A stretch of DNA of 64,000 nt. Source: Gadus chalcogrammus (Eukaryota; Chordata; Actinopteri; Gadiformes; Gadidae). Within the stretch, counting starts at the first letter, position 1. Each line of letters opens with the position of its first letter. The DNA is taken from NCBI RefSeq assembly GCF_026213295.1, contig NC_079425.1:15394623-15458622 (forward strand), in the 5' to 3' direction. The translations under genes were made by a program, and so were the position numbers. Positions 52,411 through 62,866 of the stretch are shown here, one piece after another. The notes beneath the pieces are model-generated. The model searched no databases. It was not told where the DNA came from and worked only from the letters and a program-made list of their open reading frames with translations.

Positions 52411-52940
52411 CACCAGGTGCACATGGTGAGCCTGGCCTTTTCACTGTTACGGCTGGCTGACCTCTTTTCTGTTCTGTTCTCTTCCATTTCTTGGCTCCGG
52501 TGTGGTTTTTTCCTCTCACCCTTTTCTGCTTCCTTCCCTCCCTCCTGGAGAGGAGGAGCAATCAACACTCGGCCACGTGAAAACTCTGTTATGCGGAAAA
52601 ACACTTTCACAACATTGCTTTGTTTCTCTTTCTCAAGCACATGCTCTCCTTCTCTCTCGCTGCCTCAGTTTCTTGTGCTCCCTCTGTTTTCCTCCTCCTG
52701 CCTATGTAGGTCACCATGACTCACTTCTCTACGCTTTAGAAGTCGGTAGATTCTTCCTCGCCCCATCTCGGTTCTCACTCCCGTGCAGTAGAAATGTGCC
52801 CGGCACTGCTGCGAGTGCACGGGACAGCAAAAACCGAACTGCCATTTTTTCTTGATACGCACCGTTCCTTCCATTTTCGTCTCTATCTCTCTCTCTACCT
52901 GTTCATTAAAGCTGCTCCTCTACCTCCACCACCGCTGCTG
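52411..52940. other. Pyrimidine-rich stretch
   Basis: CT-rich sequence that produces overlapping Ser/Leu/Pro-rich ORFs on plus and Arg/Glu-rich ORFs on minus. No domain or conserved motif was seen. Confidence 0.5.
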
Positions 52941-53058
52941 GTTTTAAACAGAAAGCTGTGTTTGTTTGCAATGTGTTGCACACATGCCATTGTCATTAGG
53001 TTCAGAGAGAGAGCGAGGAGAGGAGGTGCCCCCCATGGGTGCTAAGGGACCTACATCA

Positions 53059-53345
53059 GTGTTTCCCCCAGCACTGTATGGTTAAGTTCGGCCGCCTTAA
53101 CAGTAGGGCCCCGCCTTGACTTCCAATGTATAAAAAAATATAAATATATAAAGATTTTTTTTTTTTTTTAATAAATAAATACTTTTTAATTATTATGCAG
53201 TAACAAAGTGCAAATCTCGCCTGTTTGTCAGGGGGATGCATACAAAGTCTTAAGTCTCTCAGGGGAGCACGTTTAGTTGGGTTGAAGTAATTTAGGAACA
53301 TAATTCTATCGAGTGACAGTGTTGATAGCCCAGTCGGCTCCAAAC
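53059..53345. mobile_element. Fragment of a CAGTGTTTCCC-type fish DNA transposon
   Basis: CAGTGTTTCCCCCAGCAC at 53059 matches the terminus of a common fish element. An AT-rich run with poly-T (53155-53169) follows. The opposite end and TSD were not found. The same terminal type occurs at 33443. Confidence 0.35.
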
Positions 53346-53390
53346 CAGGCCATGACAGCCTGCTCTCTGGTACTGGAATAGCTTTGACTT

Positions 53391-53878
53391 AAGGCCAAAG
53401 TATACAACTCAGACTCCATAATCCGTAATCCAACCCCCCTACGCAGAGCTTCGAGACTTCGAAGTTCTCAGTCGGGATGTCGGATACGCAATGCATTTTG
53501 CCGCCCGATCGATCTTATATGGTGACTAGTAATCATGTTATAGTGTTGTATGTAAACTTCCAAAGCTTTTCAAATCTTATTTGGTGTTTTATTGGTCCTA
53601 ATGTGCAAAGTAAACCAGGTGCAAAGTAAATAAGGTGCAAAGTCAAACCGGGAAAAGCGATTCCGGAAATGATGTTGTTAGAGGACCAATCACAACCTTT
53701 GCCGTCTCTGTTGCCCCGACGGATAGTTCAAAAATATTTGATGCGCACGTAGAGCTACAAAGAGGGTCTCCGACGACGGAGAGGGCTCTTGGTGTCTACG
53801 TGGCACTTTGTAGTAGCACTGAGTAATAGCACTGAGTAGCACTGAGTAGTATAGCACTGAGTAGTATAAACCAGCCTT
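53391..53878. mobile_element. MITE with AAGGC...GTATAC inverted ends
   Basis: The left end AAGGCCAAAGTATAC is inverted imperfectly at the right end GTATAAACCAGCCTT. The right subterminal region repeats AGCACTGAGTAGTA four times (53815-53868). A TSD was not resolved. A 63-residue ORF inside has no recognisable domain. Confidence 0.55.
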
Positions 53879-55325
53879 CATCCCCTGTCCCTTAAGCCTG
53901 CTATATCTCGAGATAACAAACATTATTTTCCCATGATGATGAATTAATAGGTCAATGAGGTGGCAAGCCCAGTGCAGGGGAGGTGCTGATGATTAAAATG
54001 TCTGAGGAGCAAGAGCATGTTGATGAGAGCGCATCACATTTCTCTTCAGCCAAGGTTTGACGGCTGCTGAAAGAGCATTATGCCTTGCTGGGGAACCTAT
54101 ACACATAAGAATGCCCCACCTTAGGAGACAGTTAGCAAGAAACAGCCATCATTCGTTCATTGCATTCCTCAATGCAGCATAGAACGGTTCATCCATTCTA
54201 CAAGTGACATGCGCTGCTCCTTCTCTTGATGGTTAAACGGAAGGGCATTCGGCAAAGTAATATGGAAACCATAAGATAGCATCAGTTGACATTCATTTTA
54301 GCCCCCTGTTTTCTCGAGATCTCAACTTATTTTACTGTTCCCAAGTGATATGAAGTTAAACAAGTAAAAAGCAGTTAAAAAACGGTTCGGCCAGTAGATC
54401 TCCGGTGTGGTTGTAAAGCAAGGGGACTGTATAATACAGCTTAAAACAGACTTTTCATATGTGTACATTATTGGTAACTATTGCAGTCTTTCAATTAAAA
54501 TGTACACAAGTAGGGATATCTGAGATTTTTCGGATTCTATGGAAGAAGAGTGTTTATTGCCCATCTGCTTAATCTATGATCCATAAATATTTAGATCCTA
54601 GCAAGACTTGTCTTGGCAGGCTAACTTATTATAAGACACAGCATTTTAGGCTAGACAATGTCACACATGCTAATGACTTCTATCCCGAACTCAGGTTTTA
54701 CTTTTTTATTTATTATCGTAATAATTTTACACAAATACCATCATATAACGTATACCCACTGTCATGTGTCAGGAAGGTGTGGCAAAAAGATGCCGGCCAA
54801 GCCTATGTGTGAGTAATATATTGAGTGTTGGGGGTGTAGCCTAGCCTAGCTATATCCTGCACACAGTGCAGTGTCATCTGCATATGAAAGCAACCGTCTG
54901 CTGCTCTCAAACGAACAAACCCAGGAGCTCCTTTAGTTTCACACGGAGGGCCTTCTCACATGGACTCCCTTGAGCAGGAGCATGTTACTGTGTTTTAGTG
55001 TGTCTGAGTAAAATGCGCTTATGTGTCGTTAACTGCCTTTGTGTGTGTACATGTATGGCTGTCTGTACATGTGTTTGGTGGTGTTGTCTAGTGAAGGGCC
55101 ACAGTATTTCTATTGCCATTTAAAAGGCCACAGATATGGTGTCGTGACCCAGTTCTCTTAAGGGCCCAGTGGGCCATATGTGTCCTTTTCTCTTGCTCTC
55201 AGGGCTGCTTTCACCGAGGATGGGCCTCTCCTCTTGAGCCGGGAGCGGGGTTCTTCTTTGATGAGTCACTCAACAGCACAAAACCAGGAGGAAGGGCGGA
55301 GCAAAGGCACAAAGCCGCCGTGCCA
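53879..55325. other. Unassigned DNA
   Basis: No transposon ends, RNA genes or protein domains were recognised. Confidence 0.45.
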
Positions 55326-55348
55326 CCCCCCCCCCCCCCCCCCCCCCC
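55326..55348 (+). repeat. poly-C run
   Basis: About 23 uninterrupted C. It accounts for the poly-Pro and poly-Gly stretches in overlapping ORFs. Confidence 0.95.
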
Positions 55349-55403
55349 ATCCTCTTTGTCCCTGAGAAATACTCCACCATTACATCACCCGCTCTCTCCC
55401 TGT

Positions 55404-55521
<118 letters not shown>

Positions 55522-55929
55522 CTGACAGATAATGGCCTGGCAGCCTGTCTTCCTAATGCTGGCCAACTGGCGGCAGCAACACTAGATGGTTATGCAAGTA
55601 AAAGCAGGTAGGTAGGTAGTGATCTGGCAAGGGCTGATCACACCACTAGGCATCTGTTCCTCTAGCTGAAGAGGTGGATGGGGCGTGGGGGCTTTTGTCT
55701 GCTGACAAAGTTAAAGTTAAACACAAACACACGCACAACCTAACACGCACAAACATACACCCGCACTCACTCTCGCATCAACACATACGCGCACACACAC
55801 GCCGAACCTACAGCTAATCCCAGGACAGACAGGGGTTGTCTCCAGAGCTGTGAGGGGAGAGAGAGAGATGACACTGTTCAGAGTCTAGAGGTCTCTCACC
55901 CTCTTTATATCAGCTAAATTCAGAGATGA

Positions 55930-55931
<2 letters not shown>

Positions 55932-55975
<44 letters not shown>
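55932..55975 (+). repeat. (GT)n microsatellite
   Basis: About 44 bp of GT. The flanks AGAGATGAT and ATCTCT give it a small inverted border. Confidence 0.95.
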
Positions 55976-55976
<1 letters not shown>

Positions 55977-56604
55977 ATCTCTGTATGTTTAATGAATAGA
56001 CCAGACTGTCTAAATATGCGCGGTAATAAAAGAAAGCGTGTTGGGCTCCTGGTTTTTCCAGAGTAACTCCTCCTATCACATTTATTTGTTAAATCCATGC
56101 ATTTATTGCTCCTCCACTGGATCTGGGACCATGTTGGTGCTGCATGCTTGGGTAGGCGTTTTCTCCAGGCTACCAACAGGAAATTCCAGCAGTTCGGCGT
56201 GGGAGGGTAAGGGGTTCTGTAGAGCAGAGATAGGAATTACCCACAAGGCATTAGAGCAGAGTTTGGTGGGAGACGGAGCTTGGTTATGAATACTAGATGC
56301 ATGGTGTTTGCAATGATGGTGCGAAATAAAGATTCCTGATGAAATTTGGCCTGTGGAGAGTTTAAAAAAAAACTCAGACATTTGGAAAAGAAGAATGTGA
56401 TGTCTAAATTAAGTCTAAAATAAGTATTGTGCCTATCAAGCTCTGACACCTAGCAGCCAGCCACCTCGCTAGCTAGCACTCAGTGTTCCTACATGCATGC
56501 TGAGGGTCTCTGACCTCTCATCCTTAACCCTTCCTCCGGGTCTGAACCACCTGATGGCCCCCCTATGCTTGAGCAAAATTTCATTACCTCCAACTGCCGG
56601 AGGG
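55976..56604. other. Unassigned DNA
   Basis: No recognisable gene or repeat family. Confidence 0.45.
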
Positions 56605-56799
56605 GTCTCGGGTAGGGATGCAAACAATTAATCGATTATCGATTAATTGTCGATAAGAGATTACTCGATTCAAATAAATTACTTGCAATTAATCGCATTT
56701 TAACCCGTAATTCCCCAACCGTCCACGTGAGGGCGCACTTGACGCCAGACGTACTTGACGCACACGCGGGAACACAAGCGGGAACACAAGCAAAGCAGG

Positions 56800-57306
56800 G
56801 CCGTGTTCCAATACCCGTACTTCCATGAGTATACTTAAAGGGAGTATACTATCCGCACTGGCTACTACGTTAATTTTTCAGATGTGAGTGCTGTTCCAAA
56901 TCGAGTAGGCTACTCCGTGGTGCACTAACCGGAAATTACGATCACGACTGCCGCCGTGGCTCCTCCCCCGCAATAAACATCCCGCTTTGAACGGTGAACT
57001 CTTTACGCCTAGCAGCTATAAAAAGCTATGAAAACTATAAAAACTACAAAATGACTCTATTAATGCAGGCTATGTGGAAAATGCGCCGACTTTGGCTCAG
57101 CCTGGCTCCGCCTCTTCTGCTACGTAGCTAAGAAGGCTGCCGTTGAGTACGGGGAGTGTCCTTCGATCCACACTTCACGATTAGCCCGTTTTGAGTACGG
57201 CATCCGGGTCCTTGAAGTATACTTCTTTTCGCCGGATCTGAATTGGAGTACTGCGTACTCAAATTTTGGCTAGTAAGTACGGACAGTACGGGTATTGGAA
57301 CACGGC
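56800..57306. mobile_element. MITE nested in the hAT element, 507 bp
   Basis: The ends begin GCCGTGTTCCAATACCCGTA and are inverted at the right (GTACGGGTATTGGAACACGG then C), a perfect pairing over at least 20 bp. A 3-bp AGG flanks both sides (56797-56799 and 57307-57309), a possible 3-bp target duplication. Removing it rejoins the hAT interior. No coding was recognised; superfamily unassigned. Confidence 0.85.
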
Positions 57307-57342
57307 AGGACAAGACAAACGAAAAGCGGGACACTGACACGA

Positions 57343-57490
57343 TGAAGAGGGCAAAACGGAGTGCAGTATGGAGCCACTTTAAGTTGGATAATGACGACAA
57401 AGACGCCAAATGCACAATATGTGGAAGTATTTTAAAGTACAACAACTAAACGACTTTGTTGAATTACCACCTAAATGTGTCACATTCAGA
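57343..57490 (+). pseudogene. BED zinc-finger remnant of a hAT transposase
   Basis: The reading begins MKRAKRSAVWSHFKLDND, then CTICGSILKYNN. An in-frame TAA at 57447-57449 breaks it before TTLLNYHLNVSH. This gives the BED pattern: conserved W and F, C-x2-C, then H-x4-H. It is the N terminus of a hAT transposase or ZBED-like protein. Nothing of the catalytic domain follows, because the element ends about 110 bp later. The start was chosen at the Met preceding the KRAKRS basic stretch. Confidence 0.85.
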
Positions 57491-57606
57491 AGGAAATTCA
57501 GCTTCTCAGAAGAATTGCCGCTTATCAATTAATCGATCATCGATCGATAAGATGAAACAACTATCGATTAATGAATTACTCGATAATTTGCATCCCTAGT
57601 CTCGGG

Positions 57607-58730
57607 GAAGTAATAGATCCTTGTTTTCTGTATGCCTTCGTTGATCTGCGGTAGGGCTGTACTGGCTTATGGTTAAATGGCTTTATTTGCTTTAATTGCA
57701 TACATCAGGGGTGTGTGTGTGTGTGTGTGTGTGTGCGCGACTGCGCGCATGCGTCACGCCGGTAGGCAGCACGCCGGTATGCCGCCCCAACAAACATACA
57801 AAATAATAGTATGTTTCCCCCCCCCTAAATGATACTCCTGGCGTTTATAAGTACTATATGGCCAAATGCCACGCACCCCCGACCCATCGCTGACAGTTGA
57901 CAGACAATGTCATTGTGATAGAGAAAGGAAAAGACAGCACTGCAGAGCAAAAAGAAAAAAGCTAAATTAGAAATGAGAACATAGGACAATCTCCTTAGGG
58001 TAAACTGTACATGCAGTGCTGTAGGAATTACAGTGCAGTCTTCCTAAACTTCCTCAGGTTCCTGTCTGTTGGGACACAAATTCTCATCCACATTTCACAG
58101 ATATCTTCATGAGATGCACCTTTGAGCTATTTCCGTAAACTGGTTGATCGTTGGTTCATCCAACAAGACATACATTTCCCTTCATTAGAGAAAGTCAAGA
58201 TTCACCTGGGAGCAATTTACCAATTCAAAAAAATGTTCAACCATTTTGCATATAAAGACTTATGCAATGAACTAATGCCTAAATGTTGTGGGTCTGAGAC
58301 TAGTCAACAGAGATCAATTGTAATCCATTTTGATGAACATGACATAAGCAATTGATAATGTAGGATAGAGCAGATAATTGTACATAATCATTTGCATGGA
58401 TGTGCCAAAGCATTTGCAACTTGTTCAAAGTAATGAGAAACCACTTTATTGATTTGCACAATGATGTGAAGATTGAACAAGTAGTTTTGAGAATTTCAAA
58501 TCTGATCTGAGAAATGTACCAACGCGACTGAGAACAGCTGTGAGAGATAAACATGCCCCCTTTAGAATGAGCACACACACACATACATGCCAGAAACACT
58601 TGCACCGGCAGATTGTTGATAAGATAGCAAGCGGTAATTAACGGTAAGCAGGTTGGTGCGATGACTGTCTTGAACACAGACATGCTGCCCCTCAACCATG
58701 CAGCACATCATCCACGTGACATGCATCACC
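57607..58730. other. Unassigned DNA with a short GT array
   Basis: A (GT)n run of about 24 bp lies at 57712-57735, followed by CG-rich words (GCGCGACTGCGCGCATGCG). The 131-residue minus-strand ORF at 58300-58695 shows no recognisable domain. Confidence 0.45.
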
Positions 58731-59010
58731 TTGTCCATGCGTCACCTTTCGACCATGCAGCACCTTGTCCATGCGTCACCTTTCGACCATGCAGCACCTT
58801 GTCCATGCATCACCTTTCGACCATGCAGCACCTTGTCCATGCGTCACCTTTCGACCATGCAGCACCTTGTCCATGCGTCACCCTTCGACCATGCAACACC
58901 TTGTCCATGCGTCACCTTTCGACCATGCAGCACCTTGTCCATGCGTCACCTTTCGACCATGCAGCATCTCGGTCATGCGGCCGTGCGGACCCTCGTCCAT
59001 GCAGCACCTT
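58731..59010 (+). repeat. Minisatellite, 34-bp unit, 7-8 copies
   Basis: TTGTCCATGCGTCACC recurs at 58731, 58765, 58799, 58833, 58867, 58901 and 58935, exactly 34 bp apart, with a degenerate further unit. Point differences between units are few (for example GCATCACC, CCCTTCG). Because 34 is not a multiple of 3 and the unit has no stop in any forward frame, all three forward frames stay open across it and give the same HASPFDHAAPCP-like peptide. Confidence 0.95.
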
Positions 59011-59613
59011 GACCATGTGCCCATAGGGCCCAGCCCATTGATTTATAATTCATCTGGTGGCCTTGCTACCGGCACCCCGCCGCACCAGCATTAACATTCA
59101 GTTTGGGCCCTCATTGCTGCGCAACGCAGCCCTGTGCCCCTGCCGTAATGTGGCTGAGGGGGGCTATTGAATGTGTTAGTGGTTGTTTGCATGCTGACGT
59201 ATGTTTGAAAGAGATTTGTCGGATATTGTGACATTGTTTTAGCATGATACTATAATTAAATAATATAATATAATATAATAATTAGGACTGCTAGCAGTCA
59301 CGATAGGCATTAACAGCCCACGTGCACTGCCCTAACCCAGTGACCAGCCTTTTCCCACAGTTCGCTGAGGCACGTCAGTCGAGGGCGATGAGATAATTTC
59401 CCACACGAGTGTATCCATGTCTGTCTAGTGATTCCAGTTCAAGTCTGGTTCTCTTTTGAAAATAATTTCTGTTGATTATAGCTGTATGGCAACACGACCC
59501 ATACAGATTGCAATCTACTGCAATACACTGCAGTCTGACCTAAACATTTGAAACTTGAATGCAAGTTGTTGGAACATAATTCCCATAAGTGTTTGCAAAG
59601 TTGTGAATTTACA
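59011..59613. other. Unassigned DNA
   Basis: A short TATAATATAA run lies at 59260-59280. No gene was recognised. Confidence 0.45.
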
Positions 59614-60810
59614 ATAGAGTTGCGAAGTCACGCCCCTTCCGGTAGAGCCCATGGGACCTATCAGATCGAAAAATATGAATGGGTTTCAATGGAGAGAAAG
59701 TAATTCTCTTCTGGTCCCAGTCTCTATATGCCCCGGGTTGAAGGCTGTAGAGAAAACACAATGAGAAAGACTACACGTCTCGTATGTGACGTCACGCTCC
59801 CTGCGACTGGCGTGGACAAGACCGGCAATCTCCCCATCGGCATAACTGACACTCTCCACATGCCCCGACTTATAATGGTTTTCACCTCTTTCGATGCTTT
59901 TATCTTCCTCTTGGAAAAAAGCGGGGAAGTGGAGCAGAGAGATCGCCATGTCTGTACCGGAGTTCCAAGTGCGGGTGGTGACGTATATCATTTGCGTCGA
60001 ACAGCGAAGAGCTTTAGTTCACAAAGCAGCCCCAGGGCGCACTCACACTAGGCAAGTTTGCCTGTTCCGTGCTGCAGGAAGATTCAGCACGATTCCCCCC
60101 CCCTCCCCACTCCCGCTGGCCCGTGGTCACACTGCTCCCAAAGGCCGTGGCCTGGGCACGATTGCTCCTTCATACATACGTCATCACCAAGCGTCCTCGC
60201 CGCCATAGCAACAATGGAGAACAACAACTTGAATGCTATCGTCGGCCCAAATTTCAAGTAAACACTCGACTTCACTATCGCACCAACGTAAACCCACTCG
60301 TGAACCGCTTGCCGCCATTGTTTAAAATGATTGTTGTGGGGAAGAAGGGCATGAACCTATAAAGAAAGAAGGGTCGCGCAAGGGTTACGTCATCCAGCTC
60401 ACGTTGCGTATCCGCGCGGGTCATCTCATTAGCATCTGTACTTTGGCCACGGCACACCTCTCCCAAGTGTGCCGTGGCAAAGGGGCTGCTCCGTGCTGGA
60501 ATACGGATGGCGTGGTCACACTAGCCAAACGTTCTAGACTTTAGTATGCAAATAAGCTCGGGCACGGGGCCGCGGCCCTAGTGTGAGGGGCCCCTCACAC
60601 AAAACCTAACATTATCAAACTTCTTCGTGAATTTTATTAGTATTCTTTTCATGAAAAATTATCATTAAATCAAAAAACAACATGTGTAATCCGGGGCATA
60701 TAAAGACTGGGACCAGATAATTACTTTCTCTCCATTGAAACCCATTCATATTTTTCGATCTCATAGGTCCCATGAGCTCTAACGGAAGGGGGGTGACTTC
60801 GCCACTCTAT
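59614..60810. mobile_element. Element with ~120-bp terminal inverted repeats, containing a nested MITE
   Basis: 59614-59736 and the reverse complement of 60691-60810 align over their whole length with few differences. The tips are ATAGAGTTGCGAAGTCAC and GTGACTTCGCCACTCTAT, and the arms share AATATGAATGGGTTTCAATG. A different element occupies 60034-60594. The outer element alone is about 640 bp. A TSD could not be fixed. ORFs inside have no domain. Superfamily unassigned. Confidence 0.85.
60034..60594. mobile_element. Third copy of the CACTCACACTAGG MITE, inverted, without LINE insert
   Basis: Reverse-oriented relative to 24239 and 35405. It has CGCACTCACACTAGGCAAG on the left and GGCCCTAGTGTGAGGGGCC on the right. 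The shared interior includes the TTTGGCCACGGCACACC hairpin near 60443 and GATTCAGCACGATTCCC near 60083, which is the empty LINE target site. It shows the ancestral state of the MITE. Confidence 0.85.
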
Positions 60811-62828
60811 AATGACCACCCATCAGGACCATCAATACTAAAAGTAAATTATATAGCAACATAGCACTGCTATCTGTTGTCTCTTGTCTATTTATATTGA
60901 GCATGCTTATCTTTGTATGTGATGAATAACCATAACCCTATTTTGCAGAGTGCAAAGATTTGATTTTAGTCATCCCGGTCCCTCACAACATCATACAGAG
61001 CAAACAGTACAATTGAGCACCACTGGTCATTGAGTCCATGTGTGTCGTTCTTCACACTGGCTCTAACGGAAACAGCTGGGATAATTCTCTTGATCACGCT
61101 CCAGAGGCTTTTAATGCCTACATTTTTCTGAGCTCCTTTCCGTGAGTGTAAACTCTGAAGAGCAGCTGACAAACGCACATTCATTTGAAACTGTACACAC
61201 ACTAGGGTGGTTTTTCGTGTTGAGTCACACTGCTTTTTGCCATCAATCATGCAATGACACATGCTCTCTTGCACTCTCTGGGGCTGTCATTCTGGTGCAC
61301 TCTTTTTCTGTCTTTCTTTCTCTGGCATCCTCTTTTCATTCTCTCTCCCTCGCTTTCTACACAAAGATCGAGCAGGCCAATACGATAGTCAAAGTGTATT
61401 CTATTGTAGCACATTTATGTCTTTGGGTCATAATGTCAAGCGGGCCCTTTCTCCTAAATAGGGTGTGCCCATGTACTCAGTGTTTTGAAGTGTTGGTGTT
61501 GGTATTCTGTACAGATGTCTGAGTGTTTGGTATTGGACTGTTGGAGTGGACACTATAAGATGTACCTTCCGTTCCTAGGCAACTGGATTAAGGGGGGGGG
61601 GGGGGGGGGGTTCTGATTGGTTGGGAAAAGTGCATTCATCCTACACATTAGCAAAGTCGAGGCAGTCTGTTTTTGTAAAAGCAAGGTGTGATTGGTAACT
61701 GGTCAGCTAGGTCGTCACTGTCTCTCAGATGGTATCAGTAGTCTATTTCAAAATGTTGTCCTTGAGATGTTTGAGGTAGTGCAGCTGCCATGCTGGAATC
61801 CACTCTATTTACCACAGAGTACACAGAATGACTCATGGTTAACTTCATTAGTATGACACAACTATGTACACTGCAATGTATAAGAATGTAAAGGTAAAAC
61901 AACATAAAGGCAACTAGCTTTTCACAAGCTGGGAAAGTTTCGGTTGATGATGAGAATGTATGCTTGATTTGAAATTTTGCGATGGGGCTAGGGTCAACTT
62001 CATCATGAGACGACAACATGCACCACTGCAAATTATGTTGTAAGCTTTGCCTTGTTGTATGGGTTGGTGAGTGTAGTGTAGCTCCTGCGGTTAGGCAGGC
62101 TTGCTGAAAGCAGATAAACATAACTGAGCCATTCAGCAGGGGGTTGGACCTGGAAGTGGGGGCCAGATTGTCCATGGTACTTGTTTGAAGAATTGGAGCA
62201 GATGATTCAGCCTCGGCCGACCTCTGGTGAACTGGTTGTCATGGTGTTCTGGGCTGGCAGTTGCTCTTCTTTGTTATTGATGATAAAATGTGTGTGCATT
62301 TAGTTGAAACACAAACACAAATATGTTTTACAGTAATGGGCTGGCTCAAAGAGCTCCTGCTTATATGATGGTAAGAAATAGATTGTTATTTCAATATGAG
62401 GATGTGTCCTTTTAGATTTTTGTTGAAGATATGATGTGTATTTTGATTGTGTTCAAGATGCGTTCTGGCTCTGAAAAGGAGCGCTGTGCAGTTGAATTAG
62501 AAGTGCTCCGTTTACTATAGGTTGCTTAGGTTGATATTCACCGAACACAGACACTTCTATCTCTTCTCCGTAGCCCAACATCCGTTACATCCCTGAGTTG
62601 CCAAGCAACAAGTTGCGTGGGTGTGTGTGTGTTTGCACGCACGTGTTACTGTGTGTTGTGTGGATTTCCAATTTTTGCATGTGAGAGGAGGACGAGAGAG
62701 GCTTGAAATGAAATTAAGGCGCAGGGTTATGGATAGAGCGAGATAGGGAAGTATGAATCATCGTCGCCTGAAGGGAATGACGACACATTTATACTTTTTT
62801 AATAGATTTGTATCTCTGTATGTGTATA

Positions 62829-62829
<1 letters not shown>
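60811..62829. other. Unassigned DNA
   Basis: Includes a poly-G run (61592-61610). ORFs up to 146 residues (61735-62175, minus) carry no recognisable domain or splice context. Confidence 0.45.
61592..61610 (+). repeat. poly-G run
   Basis: About 19 uninterrupted G. Confidence 0.95.

Positions 62830-62861
<32 letters not shown>
62830..62861 (+). repeat. (GT)n microsatellite, short
   Basis: About 30 bp of GT. Confidence 0.9.

Positions 62862-62866
<5 letters not shown>

Larger units (their letters stand above)
56613..57598 (+). mobile_element. hAT element, 986 bp, perfect 8-bp TSD, with nested MITE
   Basis: The ends are TAGGGATGCAAA and TTTGCATCCCTA, perfect over 12 bp. Both flanks are GTCTCGGG (56605-56612 and 57599-57606). 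Subterminal palindromic ATCGATTA words are dense at both ends. Near the right end a plus-strand BED-finger remnant is present (57343-57490). Another inverted-repeat element is inserted at 56800-57306; without it the hAT copy is about 480 bp. It is non-autonomous. Confidence 0.95.

Noticed and set aside
58661..59094. Repetitive protein with HASPFDHAAPCP units
   Set aside because: All three frames give it and it has no flanking coding context. It is a minisatellite by-product.
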